Below, piece by piece: positions 59,934 to 64,000 of a DNA stretch of 64,000 nt. Made by a program: the position numbers and the translations under genes. The first letter of the stretch is position 1. Each line of letters begins with the position of its first letter. Source of the DNA: Candidatus Absconditabacteria bacterium (GTDB lineage: Bacteria > Patescibacteriota > Gracilibacteria > Absconditabacterales > Absconditicoccaceae); NCBI GenBank assembly GCA_028693445.1, contig JAQUVI010000005.1:1-64000 (forward strand), read 5' to 3'. The notes under the pieces are model-generated. The model ran no database searches, was not told the DNA's origin, and was given only the letters and a program-made list of their open reading frames with translations.

Positions 59934-60291
59934 CGATTATTCTAAATTAGTTGTTTTTAAAAATAAAGCATTGGATATTATTTATTCTTTTCCAGTTTCG
60001 TCTAATTGACATCATTTTTTGAAATTAAAAAGTGGTAAAAAGGTGTTTTTCTCTATTTTTATAAAAAAATACTGATTAGACCGATCTTATTCTAAGTATT
60101 CTTGATTGGATATTATGAGAAGGATTAGAGTTATTGAATTTTTTGATTATATGTTAAGAAATAATGATATAAAAAAAATAGAAAGAGGTAATTTGATTAT
60201 AGAAAGTAAATTTCATAGAATGGTTATTGCTGTTGTTTGAAAACCAGGAAAACAAAAATTAGAAATGATTAGTTTTTATCATTATTTATAA
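59926..60291 (+). CDS. Protein of unknown function under the shared promoter
   Basis: 121 residues: YNDYSKLVVFKNKALDIIYS, GHHFLKLKSGKKVFFSIFIK, MRRIRVIEFFDYMLRNNDIK and RMVIAVVGKPGKQKLELISF. The small, basic, beta-plus-helix form with a late IAVVGKP strand is reminiscent of small toxins or phage proteins, but no family was recognised. Being under element copy 6 links it to the PemK and KilA-N genes. Confidence 0.6.
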
Positions 60292-60293
60292 AA

Positions 60294-60342
60294 AAATATC
60301 CCTGTGCTATATCTTTCAATAGTAGTGAGCGGGATATTTATA
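60294..60342 (+). terminator. Hairpin after 59926 gene
   Basis: AATATCCC / GGGATATTT stem with a 30-nt loop; no long T-run, so a weak terminator. Confidence 0.4.
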
Positions 60343-60417
60343 AGGTCATTTGACATTGTTAATTATAACTAACTTTTTTGAAAAATCAAATGATTTTTAT
60401 CTCCTATATTTGTTTTT

Positions 60418-60681
60418 ATGGCTAAACTTATGATGCAATTCAAACAAGAATTGTTGCTTAGGGGCTATAGTAAGAAAAAAGTTGAGAGATATTGTATTTA
60501 TCTTTGATTGTTTTTTCTTTGGTGTCATGGTTCTTTGGAAATGTTTAATGAAGAAATGTTTCGTGAATTTATAATAAATATGAAAAATAAAGGTAGATCG
60601 TTGTATAAAATTAGACAGTATAGACAAATATTCAGATTCTTTTGTTTATGGGTGTTGAAAAAATAAGTGTTTTTGTTCGTA
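60418..60681 (+). CDS. Lone integrase N-terminal (SAM-like) domain
   Basis: 87 residues: MMQFKQELLLRGYSKKKVER, YCIYLGLFFLWCHGSLEMFN and YKIRQYRQIFRFFCLWVLKN. This matches the core-binding domain of XerC/D-type recombinases (compare LSRELQQRNYSPRTVEIYSN in 58833-59645) and stops where the catalytic domain should begin. A truncated recombinase or a stand-alone DNA-binding decoy. Confidence 0.65.
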
Positions 60682-60786
60682 AATTTTTGCAAAAAAATAG
60701 TTCTTGAGTATAATTATAATAGCACTTAATACTTAGGGCTTAGCTCTTAGGTTTGGGCTAATTTATAATTACTTGATCTATATTCT

Positions 60787-62460
60787 ATGACTCGAGAACA
60801 AATCTGATTATTGGTAGGGTGACTTGGAATGTTTTTATTTGGAACAATGGCTTTTGAAGAAGCTATTGGGTTTTTGGTGACCAAAAATTTTAGAAATCTT
60901 TTGAAAACTGCTACAAGAAATCTGATTTCTTCTATTTCTACTGGTTTTTTTGCTACGTCTATTTTGCAAAGTAGCGCGGTAGTTTCTTTGATTGCGGTTT
61001 CTTTTGTAGGAGCAGGAATTATATGACTGGAAAATGCAATTGGAATAATTTTGGGAACTAATATAGGGGCTCCGCTTATGGATATTGTGTTGTGAAATTT
61101 GGGGCTTAAATTTTCGTTGTCGAGCATTGCTTTACCTATGATAGGGATTGCTGGATTTGCGTTTCTTATTTTTGCTAGATATGGGAAAATTAAAAATATT
61201 TCTAGAGCTATTGTTTGACTTTGACTTATTTTTCTGGGGCTTTGATTTATGAAAGATAGTATGATGGTTTTGTCTGCTTCGGTTGATTTTAGTCAATATG
61301 TGTCGTTGTCGAGTATTGCTTATTTTGGGATAGGTTTTTTGGTGACGGTTTTGATGCAATCAAGTTCTGCTACTAATATTTTGGTGTTGACAGCAGCAAG
61401 TTCTGGCATTGTCGATTATCGTATGGGAATTCCTATGATTATGGGAGCATTTTTGGGGACAACGTTGACGGTAGTTTTGGGGTCTTTTGGTCCTAATGTG
61501 TTGAAGAAACAAGTCGCTTTTAGTCATGTGTTTTTTAATTTATTTTCGGTAATTTTGGGGTTAGTTTTTCTTCATTTGATAGTAATGCTGTTTGAAAATT
61601 CTTTTGTGGATGTTGTTTTGGGTTTGTCTGTTTTCGCTATATGATTTAAAATTGTTTGAGTAGTTTTGATAAGTCCATTTATTTGATATTTTGCTCGTTT
61701 CTTACAAAAATTATTTCCTGTGAAAGAAACAAAAATATGATTGTCATTGGAACAAGTAGATCCAAAAATTTCTGATGCTGCTTTGGTTGCTATGAAAAAT
61801 GACACAGTTTTGTTGCTAAAAAAAACTTTTGCTTATATTTTGCATGTTTGGTCTGTAGATGAAAAAATATTATTGAGAAATCGTTTGACCCTAGATAAAG
61901 TTCTTTCTGTCCAGAAAAATGTCGATGAGAATTTTTTACAGCAAGAATATTCTTTGATAAAAATGATGGAAGAATCTTTGGTTGCTTTTGGAGCTCAAAT
62001 TAAAAGACATTCTATGAAAGTTGAAGAAGTAAATGTTGTTGATGAGTTATACTCGGTAATAACATCATCGGCTTTGGCTGCCAAATATATGAAAGATATC
62101 TCTCATAATGTATTGGTTTTTGAAGAACAATCAACCTGATGGTTGGCCAAACAATATGATATTTTTAGATCAATGTTGGTTAATTTGTATATTATAATTT
62201 CTGAAGTTATTGATGGTAAAGAATCTGATGAAATGCTTAGTAAAATGTTGTCTTTGGTCCAGGATATTAAAACTGTTGACCAGGAATTTATGATTTCTTT
62301 GACAAAAGAATTTAGTAAAGATAAAGTTAGAAAATTTGATTTGTCTGATATACTACATGTCAATCGTTATGTCTATTCGTCATCATTATCGTTTGTCGAT
62401 GCTATTAAACATCTTTATCTTCAGTCTGTGGAAAAAAAGGTTTTTGATGAGTTGAAGTAG
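60787..62460 (+). CDS. Na/Pi cotransporter family protein (NptA/YjbB-like)
   Basis: 557 residues. LLVGGLGMFLFGTMAFEEAI starts the first half; SILQSSAVVSLIAVSFVGAG is the first QSSA signature; LGTNIGAP follows; the second half repeats it (VTVLMQSSSATNILVLTAAS, MIMGAFLGTTLTVVLG). The C-terminal 200 residues form a PhoU-like helical domain (LVAMKNDTVLLLKKTFAYIL; AKYMKDISHNVLVF). Moves phosphate with sodium; direction unknown. The AACTTAG array follows. Confidence 0.88.
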
Positions 62461-62660
62461 TTTTTTTAGAATTTAGAGCTTAGATCTTAGAACTTAGAGC
62501 TTAGAGCTTAGAACTTAGAGCTTAGAGCTTAGAACTTAGAGCTTAGATCTTAGTTGTTCTCTTTGTTACTCTGAGTAAAAGCTTATTCTCTTTGTCACTC
62601 TGAGTAAAAGCTTATTCTCTTTGTCACTCTGAATGGAATGAAGAGCATAAGAGAACTTAT
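62461..62660. repeat. 9-bp tandem repeats and triplicated family C element
   Basis: 62466-62552: about ten units of AGAACTTAG/AGAGCTTAG/AGATCTTAG. 62560-62660: TTATTCTCTTTGTCACTCTG then AGTAAAAGC two to three times. No gene. Confidence 0.7.
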
Positions 62661-62771
62661 AGCTTAGACTTCATGACTTTCGACTAGAATTTGTCTTGAT
62701 GATGAATTTTATTTGTTTTTTATTGCATTAATTATCTTTTTATTTAGAGTGTTGATGAGCTAGATTATAGT

Positions 62772-62806
62772 TAGATTCCGACCCCAACCGACGAAGTCGG
62801 AATGAC
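62772..62806. repeat. Palindromic repeat family B
   Basis: AGATTCCGACCCCAACCGAC then GAAGTCGGAATGAC; stem ATTCCGAC/GTCGGAAT. Matches the copies inside comEC. Confidence 0.65.
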
Positions 62807-62830
62807 TTACTATTTATTATTCTTTTAATA

Positions 62831-63538
62831 ATGCTAACAGAACTTATCTCTAGTTATTCATTTGAAGAAATTGTTGCTATCGAGAAATCTGATAGGCAAT
62901 TTTTAGCGTTGAAATCGGCTTGGGAATTGATTAAAAATCGTAATTTTGGTGGTGTGGATGATAAGGTGGTGAAAGAAGTGTTTTTGAGAGCAGTTATATA
63001 TAATTCGTTGATAAGTTATCAAATAGCGTGAAGTGGTGAGTTGCGATGGGAAGAATTTGCAGATAGATTGAAGTCTGATTTTGATGTATTGTTACTTGAT
63101 TTTATACAATGAAAAACTAGTTTTGATCGGTGGTATAATTTGATGATCACGTCCAAAAACAATAAAAGACTATATAATATCAAAGTAGCTAGATTAAAAA
63201 AACTATCTCAATTTTCTTTGAAATCTATGGATTGATATTATGATAATATGATAGATTTGTGGCAAGATTTATGAAAAGCTATGTGAGTTCCTATTTGGTC
63301 AAAAACCATTTGTTTTGCGGTAAAAATGTTTGGTTATGCAGCAAGGGTAGTTTTTGAAAAATTTATTCCCTATCCTTTGGAAGTAGCTATACCTGTGGAT
63401 TCTAGAATTAGAAAGTTATTTTTGACTAGTTATGGACCTGTTTCTGACAAAGAAATTATAGAAAAAACATATGAATTATCAAAAATTTCTAGTGTTCCGT
63501 CACTACATTTGGATAGTTTGTTTTGGGTGAAGAGATAG
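62831..63538 (+). CDS. AGOG-type 8-oxoguanine DNA glycosylase/lyase
   Basis: 235 residues. LISYQIAGSGELRWEEFADR and IWSKTICFAVKMFGYAARVV with the catalytic Lys in SKT (about residue 155), and LEVAIPVDSRIRKLFLTSYG with the catalytic Asp: the helix-hairpin-helix GPD-like layout of archaeal GO glycosylase. Removes 8-oxoguanine from DNA. Archaeal-type enzymes like this occur sporadically in bacteria, so transfer is possible, but it uses TGA for Gly and is adapted here. Confidence 0.75.
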
Positions 63539-63549
63539 ACGTTTTTTAT

Positions 63550-63582
63550 AGATTCCGACTCCAATAGACAAAGTCGGAATGA
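63550..63582. repeat. Palindromic repeat family B
   Basis: AGATTCCGACTCCAATAGAC then AAAGTCGGAATGA. Confidence 0.6.
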
Positions 63583-63665
63583 TAAAACGATTAAAAAATA
63601 AAATTTCTTTTGCAATAGAAGTATGAAAAGTTATACAAATCATACTTTATTTTTTTGTTATTATT

Positions 63666-63905
63666 ATGCAGATAGATTCAAAATATCCAGAATGTTCAAA
63701 TATTCAAATCTTTTGAAATGTTGTTGTTGGTGCAAAAGGTCAAATAGTGATTCCTAGTGAAGTTAGAAAAATGATAGATCTTAATCCTGGTGATAGTATG
63801 ATAGTCACTGTAAAACATGGGAAAGCTATTTGATTGGTTAAATCTTCAGATTTGGAGTCTTTTGTGGAAATGATGCAAGAAGAATTGAAGAGAATTAAGG
63901 AATAA
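63666..63905 (+). CDS. AbrB/MazE-like SpoVT family DNA-binding protein
   Basis: 79 residues. FGNVVVGAKGQIVIPSEVRK then MIDLNPGDSMIVTVKHGKAI is the swapped-hairpin AbrB fold (V--KGQI-IP---R-). The C-terminal helix FVEMMQEELKRI is short. Such proteins are transcription regulators or the DNA-binding half of antitoxins; no toxin neighbour is seen within the window. Confidence 0.85.
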
Positions 63906-63974
63906 GAAAGTTCGTAAGGTTCTTAATGTTATAAAGCTTTAATCTATCTAATCTCTCTAAGTTTTAAGATTTAT

Positions 63975-64000
63975 TTAGTTTTGTCCCTCTGAGCCTGCCG
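63975..64000. repeat. Family C repeat at the window edge
   Basis: TTTAGTTTTGTCCCTCTGAG then CCTGCCG, matching 14326-14350; the first 40 bases of the window are also family C (CAGAGAGACAAAGC). Confidence 0.4.

Overview
This window comes from a bacterium that reads UGA as glycine (translation table 25), as known for candidate phyla Gracilibacteria (BD1-5) and Absconditabacteria (SR1). With TGA as stop, nearly every gene here is broken. With TGA as Gly, ribosomal proteins, RpoA, IF3, MurG, SecF, PilT, RNase III, ArgS and adenylate kinase become full-length, with TGA exactly at conserved glycines (for example three of the four glycines of the adenylate kinase P-loop). The window also carries a tRNA with anticodon UCA and glycine identity features (40122-40195). 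The DNA is very A+T-rich, and most starts follow an A/T stretch with no clear Shine-Dalgarno sequence. The exact phylum cannot be settled from this window. Unless stated otherwise, genes below were translated by hand in table 25.

Layout. 1-8900 is accessory and almost entirely on the minus strand: two tandem HicBA modules, three PemK/MazF-like toxins each with a small RNA gene running convergently into its 3' end, an orphan HigA, ComEC, a CYTH protein, a radical SAM protein and a KilA-N protein. 9011-17500 holds a 945-residue Cys-rich surface protein, a CsaB-like pyruvyl transferase, a DinJ/YafQ toxin-antitoxin pair, a 1029-residue lamin-tail-domain protein and a second KilA-N protein. 17656-26030 is cell-envelope and housekeeping (MurG, a second HigA with an operator array, a C39-like peptidase, DUF134/DUF5320, RluA, SecF, RNase III, LytR-CpsA-Psr). 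26224-31315 is pili/secretion (PilT, a VirB2-like small membrane protein), tRNA-Gly(GCC) and a secreted Cys-rich protein. 31540-35196 holds three genes that look like Bacteroidota T9SS cargo and never use TGA. 35326-40468 has a type IV pilin, ArgS, the UCA tRNA and four other tRNAs just after. 40987-47344 is a ribosomal/transcription superoperon from infC to rpsI. 47653-57606 holds adenylate kinase, a methyltransferase, NUDIX, a P-loop kinase, three ProRS-like genes around a sodium:solute symporter, and an HD hydrolase; two copies of a covarying structured element bracket the ProRS cluster. 57767-60681 has NYN ribonuclease between two predicted small RNAs, a Xer-type recombinase with an in-frame TAA, and a lone integrase N-domain. 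60787-63905 has a Na/Pi cotransporter, an AGOG-like DNA glycosylase and an AbrB-like protein.

The window is rich in dispersed repeats: three families of short palindromes, several inserted in frame inside comEC and the lamin-tail gene; arrays of an AACTTAGAG-like 9-mer; and a six-copy promoter element (two TTTGTC half-sites 11 bp apart, then T7C) placed before a PemK toxin, the radical SAM-PemK operon, both KilA-N genes and two small loci. That element suggests one accessory regulon. The strongest candidates for something new are the toxin/convergent-RNA loci, the ProRS cluster with its structured RNAs, the shared promoter element and the intragenic palindromes.
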